A stretch of DNA of 10,171 bases, taken from Deltaproteobacteria bacterium. Lineage in GTDB: Bacteria > Desulfobacterota > Desulfobaccia > Desulfobaccales > 0-14-0-80-60-11. Below are positions 1-5,047 of the stretch, one piece after another. The notes beneath the pieces were generated by a model, which was not told the origin of the DNA, searched no databases, and worked only from the letters and a program-made list of their open reading frames with translations. The translations under genes were made by a program, and so were the position numbers. The first letter of the stretch is position 1. Each line of letters starts with the position of its first letter. Where the stretch lies: the NCBI GenBank assembly GCA_021817645.1, contig JAKAGH010000091.1, positions 1 to 10,171 on the forward strand, given 5' to 3'.

Positions 1-60
1 TCCATGCTGGCCCAGGCCAACTCCCTGCCCCAACTGGCCTTGAAATTGATGGGCGGCTAA
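1..60 (+). CDS. fliC: Flagellin, C-terminal end only (gene truncated by window edge)
   Basis: Frame 1 encodes SMLAQANSLPQLALKLMGG and then TAA. This matches the last 19 residues of the complete flagellin downstream (AMLAQANQLPQLALKLMGA) at all but three positions. It is therefore the 3' end of a second flagellin copy in the same orientation, and the locus holds at least two tandem flagellin genes. The C-terminal helix of flagellin packs into the D0 domain that lines the filament channel and is normally the most conserved part of the protein. Nothing can be said about the rest of this copy, which lies outside the window. No clear T-tailed terminator follows the stop codon. Confidence 0.9.
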   Translation, partial: SMLAQANSLPQLALKLMGG

Positions 61-141
61 AAGGGCCGGGGCGGGGGAAGTTATGATGCCAAGTCGAGAC
101 CTTGCGAAAGTCGCCCAAAGGTCGAAATCAAAAGATTTTAT

Positions 142-260
142 CCCCTCTCCCCTCTGGGGGAGAGGGTTAGGGTGAGGGGGGCGTCTTGGGCAACTACCTG
201 CAATTAGGCCAAAAAGCCACCACCCCCACCCCAACCCTCCCCCCTCGAAGGGGGAGGGGG
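142..260. repeat. Large G/C-arm palindromic repeat (two hairpins in inverted orientation)
   Basis: Two perfect hairpins lie at 143-152/157-166 (10 bp stem, 4-base loop) and 235-243/250-258 (9 bp stem, 6-base loop). The G-rich tail of the first (about 164-182) is nearly complementary to the C-rich front of the second (about 219-237), so the whole stretch can fold as one cruciform around a spacer of roughly 40 bases. The same architecture recurs at 3547-3651. It is non-coding and resembles the dispersed REP/MITE-like repeats of many genomes. No transposase is nearby. Confidence 0.8.
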
Positions 261-286
261 AAATACAGGTCAAGTTAAGTAATATT

Positions 287-318
287 CCCCCCCCTTTGCA
301 AAAGGGGGCAGGGGGGAT
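287..318. repeat. Short C/T-A/G hairpin repeat
   Basis: Perfect 8 bp stem at 290-297 and 301-308 with a 3-base loop, followed by a G-run and ATTTT. The same design (C-run, TTT, short loop, AAA, G-run) occurs at 2538-2558, so it belongs to a dispersed repeat family distinct from the larger element at 142-260. It has no T-tract of its own that would make it a convincing terminator. Confidence 0.65.
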
Positions 319-442
319 TTTGAGGCGCCCCCCAGTGCCAAAGCGTGCTTCATGAAGATTCAACCTGGGCAGAATCTGAACCTAATCAGACAAGGCTCTG
401 GCCAGATTAAAGACATGCAGGTAATGATAAGCCTCCAGTAGG

Positions 443-549
443 GGGCAAAGCCCTCACTCCCATACCGGCCCTCAAGGATGAGCCGGGAGTGAAAGGGACC
501 AGGCCGGACGGTTCTCACTGTCGCACCAAGCTCAAAAGAAAAAGGAGCT
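443..549 (+). promoter_or_regulatory. Structured flagellin leader with candidate CsrA-type GGA sites
   Basis: The 110 bases before the flagellin start can form several hairpins. One at 443-446/450-453 has an AAA loop. A longer one has stem 465-469/482-486, a left bulge, stem 455-459/487-491 and a further 4 bp at 451-454/494-497; its 12-base loop (470-481) displays AAGGA. A third, 529-533/545-549, would partly bury the Shine-Dalgarno AAGGAG (542-547). A GGA in a hairpin loop plus another in the Shine-Dalgarno is the layout used by CsrA in the hag leader of Bacillus subtilis, where FliW relieves repression. Regulation by CsrA here is inference; neither csrA nor fliW is in the window. Confidence 0.35.
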
Positions 550-554
550 CACGG

Positions 555-1703
555 ATGAGCCTGGTTATCAATCACAATCTCATGGCTATGAATGCCGCCC
601 GCTCCCTGAACATCTCCTACGGGCGGCTCTCCACCTCGGTGCAGCGCCTCTCCTCCGGCCTCCGCATCAATTCCGCCCAGGACGACGCCGCGGGCCTGGC
701 GGTGCGGGAAATGATGCGCACCGACATCCAGGTCCTCAATCAAGGGACGCGCAACGCCAACGACGCCATCTCCATGATCCAGACCGCGGACGGGGCCCTG
801 TCGGTCATCGACGAGAAGCTCACGCGCATGAAGGAGCTGGCGGAGCAGGCCGCCACCGGCACCTACACCTCGGCCCAGCGCCTCATCATGGACAGCGAGT
901 TCCAGGCCATGGCCTCGGAGATCAACCGCATCGCCGCGGCCACGGACTTCAACGGCGTCAAGCTCCTGGACGGCAGCCTCTCCGGCACCGGCCTGGACGG
1001 CACCTCCGGCAACCAGATGAAGATCCACTTCGGCACCGGCAACGCCTCCGCGGAGGACTATTATTACGTCAAGATCACCGGCGCCACCACCAGCGCCCTG
1101 GGCCTGGGCAGCGCCGGCGGCACCGCGGCCGCGGCCGAGGCGGCTTTTGTCGCTTCTCATAGTTTAACTGATGTTGGTACTTTGAGTTACAACCTTATTA
1201 ATGGCACACCTCCGGCACTGAACGCCGTATTTAATGGCACCGATAATTTGAAACTGTATGACGCCGGCGTCAATGAAAATTATATGATCGGTACCGGCAG
1301 TGATGGGAATCTGTACGCCATCCATGCGCAATGGGGTTTTATATTAGGCTATACTTACCAAGATCATGAAATCATCTGGTCCCCCGGCAGCGGCTCCACC
1401 GTAGCCATCAATACCCAGCCCCAGGCCCAGCAGGCCCTGGAGAAGCTGGACAGCGCCATCGCCGCCAAGGACAATATCCGGGCCAATTTAGGGGCCATGG
1501 CCAACCGCCTGGGCAACACCGTCTCCGTCCTGGGCATCCAGGCCCAGAACCTCCAGGCCGCGGAATCGCAAATCTCCGACGTGGACGTGGCCACGGAGAT
1601 GACCGAGTTCACCCGCAACCAGGTCCTGGTCCAGGCCGGCGTCGCCATGCTGGCCCAGGCCAACCAATTGCCCCAACTGGCCCTGAAATTGATGGGAGCT
1701 TAA
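555..1703 (+). CDS. fliC: Flagellin (filament structural protein), complete
   Basis: 382 residues. Flagellin subunits are exported through the flagellar type III apparatus and polymerise into the filament. The N-terminal D0/D1 part is diagnostic: MSLVINHNLMAMNAARSL, then a block with LSSGLRIN, DDAAGLAV and NDAISMIQTADGAL. The C-terminal part carries ANLGAMANRL, AESQISDVDVATEM and LAQANQLPQLALKLMGA. The middle (about residues 195-275) is the variable, surface-exposed domain and shows no conserved motif. ATG 555 is chosen over an in-frame GTG at 489 because the flagellin family begins MSLVIN and AAGGAG lies 7 bases upstream of 555. The gene follows another flagellin gene in the same direction but has its own long leader, so it is probably transcribed separately. 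DNA for the central domain is far more AT-rich than the ends. Confidence 0.97.
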   Translation: MSLVINHNLMAMNAARSLNISYGRLSTSVQRLSSGLRINSAQDDAAGLAVREMMRTDIQVLNQGTRNANDAISMIQTADGALSVIDEKLTRMKELAEQAATGTYTSAQRLIMDSEFQAMASEINRIAAATDFNGVKLLDGSLSGTGLDGTSGNQMKIHFGTGNASAEDYYYVKITGATTSALGLGSAGGTAAAAEAAFVASHSLTDVGTLSYNLINGTPPALNAVFNGTDNLKLYDAGVNENYMIGTGSDGNLYAIHAQWGFILGYTYQDHEIIWSPGSGSTVAINTQPQAQQALEKLDSAIAAKDNIRANLGAMANRLGNTVSVLGIQAQNLQAAESQISDVDVATEMTEFTRNQVLVQAGVAMLAQANQLPQLALKLMGA

Positions 1704-1743
1704 GGGGCCGGGGATTAGTTTCACCCCGGGCCCCAGCCTGTAG

Positions 1744-1779
1744 GGCGGGAAAGCGAAGCGCATCCCGCCTTCCCTTTTT
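1744..1779 (+). terminator. Probable intrinsic terminator after flagellin
   Basis: A 7 bp GC stem (1744-1750 with 1763-1769) is followed by TTCCCTTTTTC. A second GC-rich hairpin just after the stop codon (1704-1713 with 1724-1734, one bulge) may help. The hairpin sequence itself looks like a dispersed repeat, so the terminator role is an inference from position and the following T-rich tract. Confidence 0.45.
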
Positions 1780-1860
1780 CCTCAACACCTCTTTGGTAAA
1801 GCCATTTCTCCGGAAGCCCTGGGGCTCTCATACCGGATTTCCAGCAAATGGCCCAGGTTT

Positions 1861-1997
1861 GTAGGGGGGCACCCATGTGTGCCCCCCCGGCGCTCGTAAA
1901 AACATCAACCTCCGATCCCACAAAATCAAGGTGATCATGAAATTAAGACGCAGGGGTATTTGCGGGCGCGGGGGCGGACACACGGGTCCGCCCCTAC
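1861..1997. repeat. Inverted-repeat-bounded element with two outward-matching hairpins
   Basis: It opens with GTAGGGG (1861-1867) and closes with the exact complement CCCCTAC (1991-1997). Each end carries a perfect 9 bp hairpin: 1864-1872/1879-1887 and 1971-1979/1986-1994. About 80 bases of ordinary sequence lie between. The layout suggests either a small non-autonomous element or two oppositely oriented copies of one hairpin repeat. There is no coding content of its own. Confidence 0.6.
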
Positions 1998-2050
1998 GGC
2001 AAAATCGCTGTAAGATTGCGACTTGAAACCTCGCGCAAGTCTTTCTTTCT

Positions 2051-2141
2051 GTCATTCTGAACGGAGCGCAGCGGAGTGAAGAATTTCGTATTTCATTGTT
2101 ATCCTGGAGATTCTTCGGTCGCTCCGCTCCCTCAGAATGAC
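2051..2141. repeat. MITE-like palindromic repeat (GTCATTCTGA ends)
   Basis: Perfect 10 bp terminal inverted repeats, GTCATTCTGA (2051-2060) and its complement (2132-2141). The next bases inward are also largely complementary (GGAGCG against CGCTCC; GAAGAAT against ATTCTTC). This is a widespread bacterial repeat; translated on the minus strand it gives the familiar false-protein string CHSEGAERPKNL. It sits inside a wider imperfect inverted repeat (about 2026-2041 against 2150-2178). Confidence 0.75.
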
Positions 2142-2226
2142 AGCTTGGAGGACTTTCGCAGGGGGCTCGGCTTGGCATGACAATTAAGAATTACCTCTTG
2201 GCCCGCAACTTGGTATGATGCCGGTT

Positions 2227-2397
2227 ATGGAACTCGATTGCACCCCCCTCTGCCCCCTCCCCAACATCGGCCCTTGTGTGGGGGAGCGCTGCAATTTCTG
2301 GGACCTGGACGCGGGCTGCCTGGGCACCGGCGTCGCCTTTGCCTCCGACCCCTCCCTGAACCAGACGGATTTCCCGGAAACAGAGAATCCGGAGTAA
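2227..2397 (+). CDS. Small cysteine-rich protein of unknown function, copy 1
   Basis: 56 residues if read from ATG 2227; in-frame ATGs at 2215 and 2218 would add three or four residues, and none has a convincing Shine-Dalgarno. I do not recognise a named family. Its first half, LCPLPNIGPCVGERCNFWD, aligns closely with the protein at 3742-3918 (LCPIPDMGYCIYDRCPYWD). The shared pattern is C-x7-C-x4-C-x2-WD followed by a further Cys, and this conservation is the main evidence that the gene is real. Four spaced cysteines and a conserved Trp-Asp suggest a small metal-binding or disulfide-stabilised fold, which is inference. There is no signal peptide or membrane segment. The acidic tail after residue 40 is not conserved. 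It lies 48 bases before the C45-type hydrolase gene, in the same direction. Confidence 0.6.
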   Translation: MELDCTPLCPLPNIGPCVGERCNFWDLDAGCLGTGVAFASDPSLNQTDFPETENPE

Positions 2398-2445
2398 ATC
2401 TCTCTTTCTCTTTCCCCCAGTGCCTTCCAAGTTGTATGATAATAT

Positions 2446-3450
2446 ATGCTTTCTTCCCCGCCATCAGTCTTTAAGTCCCCCTCTTCTCAAGGGGGATTTA
2501 GGGGGATTTCTAGGGGGTCATGCAAAATCCCCCCCCACCCCCCTTTAAAAAAGGGGGGAGAAAACACCTCTGCTCTCTTTCAATCATTTATTCTGGTACT
2601 ATCTTTCTGGCTTCTCTTCGCCTTGGCCGCGGCCAGCCCTGCCCAGGCCTGCACCCTCTTTGCCGCCGCGGGCAGCCGGGTGGAGGGGGGCGGCACCCTC
2701 ATCGTCAAAAACCGGGACCGCAGTCCCCGGCGCAGCGCCATCAAGTTCATCGCGCCCGCGGCGGGCTTCAAATTCCTGGCCCTGGTGGACGCGGGCTCGC
2801 CCAATAGCTCCGCCGTGGCCGGGGTCAATGTAAAAGGCCTGGCAGTGGTGGACGCCCTCCCCGGCAACCTCCCGCCCCAACAAGAAGAATATTCCGAGGC
2901 CGTCAACCTCACCGGGACCCTCTTGAGCCGCTGCGCTTCCGTGGAGGAAGTCCTGGCCTGCCAGGACCTGTTCCGGGCCAGTTACCCCGTCATCGAGATG
3001 GTGGCGGACGGCCGCCGCGTCGCCCTGATCGAGATTGCACCTGGGGGGCGGGTGGCGGTAAAGGCCAGCGGCCAGGGCATCCTCTGCCACACCAATCACT
3101 ACCTGGACCACCGGCTTGAGGGTGCGGACCTGAAGCCCAGCACCAGCAGCTGCGTGCGCTACCACCGCATCGGCCAGTTGTTATCCCGGCAGGCCTGCCC
3201 CTTTGTACTGGAGGATTTTCTGGCCTTCAGCCAGGATCGCCACGACGGTCCGGATAACAGTATTTGCCGCCGCGGCAGCACCCCCACGGAGACCCGCACC
3301 CTGGCCACCTGGATTGTCGCCCACCCGGCCGCGGGCGTCCCCCGGGTCTGGGTCAAAATCACCAACCCGGGAGAGCAGGAGAAGATCACTGATCTCCGAT
3401 TAAACCCTGCTTGGTGGGCTAACGCCTTGGAAGAAAAGATATTTCGATAG
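2446..3450 (+). CDS. Secreted C45-type N-terminal-nucleophile amidase/acyltransferase
   Basis: The protein resembles the acyl-CoA:6-aminopenicillanic-acid acyltransferase (C45) branch of Ntn hydrolases, which cleave linear amide bonds using an exposed N-terminal cysteine. A hydrophobic export segment (about residues 46-68) ends in ASPAQA, and the next residue is Cys69 of CTLFAAAG. Signal cleavage would free this cysteine as the nucleophile and leave a 266-residue mature enzyme. Family-like motifs follow: KNRD (88-91), TNHYLDH (216-222), SSCVRYHR (234-241) and ICRRG (273-277). The natural substrate cannot be told from sequence. ATG 2446 is the first standard start, but no Shine-Dalgarno precedes it and residues 10-39 are encoded by a dispersed repeat, so the true start is uncertain. 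A lipoprotein reading of AQAC is possible but less likely, as the lipobox leucine is missing. Confidence 0.82.
   Translation: MLSSPPSVFKSPSSQGGFRGISRGSCKIPPHPPLKKGGENTSALFQSFILVLSFWLLFALAAASPAQACTLFAAAGSRVEGGGTLIVKNRDRSPRRSAIKFIAPAAGFKFLALVDAGSPNSSAVAGVNVKGLAVVDALPGNLPPQQEEYSEAVNLTGTLLSRCASVEEVLACQDLFRASYPVIEMVADGRRVALIEIAPGGRVAVKASGQGILCHTNHYLDHRLEGADLKPSTSSCVRYHRIGQLLSRQACPFVLEDFLAFSQDRHDGPDNSICRRGSTPTETRTLATWIVAHPAAGVPRVWVKITNPGEQEKITDLRLNPAWWANALEEKIFR
2476..2558. repeat. C/G-run hairpin repeat inside the 5' end of the hydrolase reading frame
   Basis: A left hairpin (2477-2482 with 2490-2495) and a right perfect 9 bp hairpin (2538-2546 with 2550-2558, AAA loop) are joined by repeated GGGGGATTT units. 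The right hairpin has the same design as the one at 290-308. The repeat is read through in frame as SPSSQGGFRGISRG and KIPPHPPLKKGGE, low-complexity sequence unlike a normal signal peptide n-region. Confidence 0.7.
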
Positions 3451-3546
3451 GGGTTACAAAGATTCTCAGAGGGCTGATTGTAAATGGGATGCGTAATAAT
3501 AACACTCAGTAAAATTCGATCTGTGCTGGAACAAAGTTCTCATATT

Positions 3547-3651
3547 CCCTCCCCCTTTGAGGGGGGAGGGTCAGGGTGGGGGTGGTGTCTGTCGGTTCGG
3601 GATAACCAGTCGCCACCCTCCCCCCAACCCCCTCCCCTCACAGGGAGGGGG
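3547..3651. repeat. Large G/C-arm palindromic repeat, second copy
   Basis: Two hairpins in inverted arrangement: 3547-3555 with 3562-3570 (9 bp) and 3629-3636 with 3643-3650 (8 bp). G-rich and C-rich flanks (about 3568-3586 and 3612-3630) are mutually complementary. The architecture and arm sequences match the element at 142-260, but the central spacer differs. It fills most of the 290 bases between the hydrolase gene and the next small gene; I see no coding sequence there. Confidence 0.78.
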
Positions 3652-3741
3652 AGTGTGTCAGTCCGGCGTTCCGGAATATTAACAGACTCTCGACAATAAA
3701 TGACGTTGCGTATAACAACTGAAAGCTAAAGACTGTATTAA

Positions 3742-3918
3742 ATGAACCAGACCCTTTGCCCCATCCCCGATATGGGCTATTGTATCTACGACCGCTGCCC
3801 TTACTGGGACGCGGCCCGGCAGGAATGCGACGCGGATTGCCTGCAAGGACCGGAGAACCAGGACCTGGGCCCTTCTGAAGGTCCCTGCACCATCTACTGG
3901 CAAGAGGACAACGATTGA
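3742..3918 (+). CDS. Small cysteine-rich protein of unknown function, copy 2, coupled to nadC
   Basis: 58 residues. No named family is recognised. Cysteines at 6, 14, 19, 29, 33 and 49; the segment CPIPDMGYCIYDRCPYWD (6-23) is the region shared with the small protein at 2227-2397. The remaining chain is acidic and rich in Gln, Asp and Glu, with no signal peptide or transmembrane helix. TGA at 3916-3918 is followed after one base by the ATG of nadC, so translation of the two is probably coupled. The Shine-Dalgarno for this start is weak; AT-rich sequence precedes it. Co-location with nadC hints at a role near NAD synthesis or metal handling (the preceding pathway enzyme, NadA, carries an iron-sulfur cluster), but that is speculation. 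Conservation with copy 1 supports it as a real gene. Confidence 0.7.
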   Translation: MNQTLCPIPDMGYCIYDRCPYWDAARQECDADCLQGPENQDLGPSEGPCTIYWQEDND

Positions 3919-3919
3919 G

Positions 3920-4774
3920 ATGACTTCCTTCCTTGCTTTACCCCAGATAGACCGCCTCATCGACCTGGCCCTGGAAGAGGATCTCGGGGCCGGGGACGTT
4001 ACCACCCAGGCCCTCATTTCCCCGGACCTCCAGGGCGAAGCCCACATCCGGGCCAAGGAAAAGCTGGTGGTCGCGGGTCTGCCCGTGGCCGCCCGGGTCT
4101 TTGCGAAGCTGGCCCCGGAGGTGCAATTCGCCCCCCAGGTGCAGGAAGGCCAGGAAGTGGAACCAGGAACCGTGTTGGCTATTCTCACCGGTCCCGTGGC
4201 CACCATCCTCACCGGGGAGCGGGTGGCGGTGAATTTTCTCCAACATCTCTCCGGCATCGCCACCTTTACGCAAAAAATGGTGGCGCCCGTAGCCTATTTG
4301 CCGGTGGCCCTGGTGGACACCCGCAAAACCACCCCGGGCTGGCGGGTCCTGGAGAAATACGCGGTGCGCCTGGGCGGCGGCCGCAACCACCGGGGCGGCC
4401 TCTTTGACGGCGTGCTCATCAAGAACAACCACCTCACCGCGGTGGGCTCCATCACCGAGGCGGTGCGCCGGGCCCGGAAGAGCGCGCCCCATACCCTGAA
4501 GATCGAAGTGGAGGTCACCAGCCTGGCCGAACTGGAAGAGGCCCTGGGGATCGGCGCGGACATCATCCTCCTGGACAACATGAGCGACGCGGACCTGGCC
4601 AAGGCCGCGGATCTCACCTTGGGCCGGGCGCTGCTGGAGGCCTCCGGCTCCATGACCCTGGAACGCCTGCCCCAGGTGGCCGCCACCCGGGTCAACTTCA
4701 TTTCCGTGGGCGCCCTCACCCACAGCGCGCCCGCGGCGGATATCCACCTGCGGCTGCTCAAGACCTGGAGTTAG
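3920..4774 (+). CDS. nadC: Nicotinate-nucleotide pyrophosphorylase (quinolinate phosphoribosyltransferase)
   Basis: 284 residues, normal length for the family. NadC joins quinolinate to PRPP, releasing CO2 and pyrophosphate, to give nicotinate mononucleotide in de novo NAD synthesis in the cytoplasm. Diagnostic stretches are EEDLGAGDVTT (19-29), GERVAVNFLQHLSGIAT (99-115), DTRKTTPG (133-140), GGGRNHRGGLFDGVLIKNNH (152-171), IEVEV (195-199), LLDNM (217-221), EASGS (240-244) and SVGALTHSA (262-270). The Arg, Lys and His residues expected to bind quinolinate and phosphoribosyl groups are present, so it should be active. The start at 3920 lies one base past the stop of the cysteine-rich gene, and GAGGA about 11 bases upstream can serve as ribosome site. 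The usual partners nadA and nadB are not in the window. Confidence 0.97.
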   Translation: MTSFLALPQIDRLIDLALEEDLGAGDVTTQALISPDLQGEAHIRAKEKLVVAGLPVAARVFAKLAPEVQFAPQVQEGQEVEPGTVLAILTGPVATILTGERVAVNFLQHLSGIATFTQKMVAPVAYLPVALVDTRKTTPGWRVLEKYAVRLGGGRNHRGGLFDGVLIKNNHLTAVGSITEAVRRARKSAPHTLKIEVEVTSLAELEEALGIGADIILLDNMSDADLAKAADLTLGRALLEASGSMTLERLPQVAATRVNFISVGALTHSAPAADIHLRLLKTWS

Positions 4775-4799
4775 TGATTTTGGGGGAGGCTCAGTGGCG

Positions 4800-4814
4800 C
4801 AGGCGTCTCGCCTG
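4800..4814. repeat. Short hairpin repeat sharing the GGCGTCTCGCC core
   Basis: CAGGCG-TCT-CGCCTG forms a perfect 6 bp stem with a 3-base loop, 26 bases after nadC. The 11-base core GGCGTCTCGCC (4802-4812) is identical to 7789-7799 in the larger repeat at 7782-7843, so this may be a partial copy. No T-tract follows, so it is not a convincing intrinsic terminator for nadC. Confidence 0.5.
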
Positions 4815-4844
4815 GGCTCAACCGGCCAGCCGCTGCCGTTAAAC

Positions 4845-4874
4845 TTGACACCCCGCCTTTTCTTTGCTTAAATA
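4845..4874 (+). promoter_or_regulatory. Sigma-70-type promoter before the leader of the YchF-like gene
   Basis: A perfect -35 box TTGACA (4845-4850) is followed by an 18-base spacer and TAAATA (4869-4874); shifting by one base gives TTAAAT with a 17-base spacer. Transcription would start near 4881, some 165 bases before the next gene and just ahead of the hairpins ending in the terminator at 4920-4957. Confidence 0.55.
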
Positions 4875-4880
4875 AACATA

Positions 4881-4957
4881 TAAGTTCTTAAAAGAACCAG
4901 GACCGTAGTCCCTGGACCCATCGGCAGGGGATATCCCATTCCCTCCGATTTTTTTTT
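4881..4957 (+). ncRNA. Candidate short leader RNA or small RNA
   Basis: Between the promoter and the T-tract, the predicted transcript of roughly 77 bases forms three consecutive hairpins: 4884-4889/4892-4897, about 4897-4903/4908-4915 (one extra C), and the terminator stem. A promoter-to-terminator unit with no room for a protein suggests an independent small RNA or an attenuated leader for the gene at 5048. I do not recognise a known riboswitch class in it. Confidence 0.35.
4920..4957 (+). terminator. Strong intrinsic terminator or attenuator
   Basis: The stem ATCGG-AGGG (4920-4929, one bulged C) pairs with CCCT-CCGAT (4941-4949), nine base pairs, and is followed directly by nine T residues (4949-4957). 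It lies downstream of the promoter at 4845 and 90 bases upstream of the YchF-like start. It therefore either ends a small RNA or acts as an attenuator; it could also stop readthrough from nadC. Confidence 0.78.
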
Positions 4958-5047
4958 GGCAAGGCGGCCAGGCGCTGGCAGGTAAGGCCGCAAGAGGATG
5001 CTGCTTCAGGTTTTGCCGGTTTTATCCGGAATAAGAGGTTAAAGTCA

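Noticed and set aside
408..430. TAAAG and GATAA before flagellin as a sigma-28 promoter
   Set aside because: The spacing is about four bases too short for the known flagellar sigma-28 consensus and the GCC before GATAA is missing.
480..514. GAGCCG...CGGTTC resembling the ends of a group II intron domain V
   Set aside because: The outer six base pairs and the AGC triad fit, but the inner helix capped by GAAA cannot form, and no intron reverse transcriptase or other domains are nearby.
441..515. GCAAAGCC in the flagellin leader as part of a cyclic-di-GMP (GEMM) riboswitch
   Set aside because: Only this short string matches; the paired helices, GNRA loop and receptor around it are not found in the right order.
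489..554. In-frame GTG upstream of flagellin giving a 22-residue extension
   Set aside because: Flagellins start MSLVIN, a good Shine-Dalgarno precedes ATG 555, and the extension is basic low-quality sequence lying in the structured leader.
549..1160. Long minus-strand frame opposite flagellin
   Set aside because: It is a Gly/Arg/Ala-rich mirror of the GC-rich flagellin codons with no family resemblance.
1828..2178. Minus-strand frame of about 116 codons containing CHSEGAERPKNL
   Set aside because: This string is the usual false translation of the GTCATTCTGA repeat; the frame also runs through another hairpin repeat and has no ribosome site.
3484..3699. Plus-strand frame of about 71 codons
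   Set aside because: It is mostly translation of the G/C-arm repeat (SPFEGGGSGWG, SPPSPQPPPLTGRG), a common false gene.
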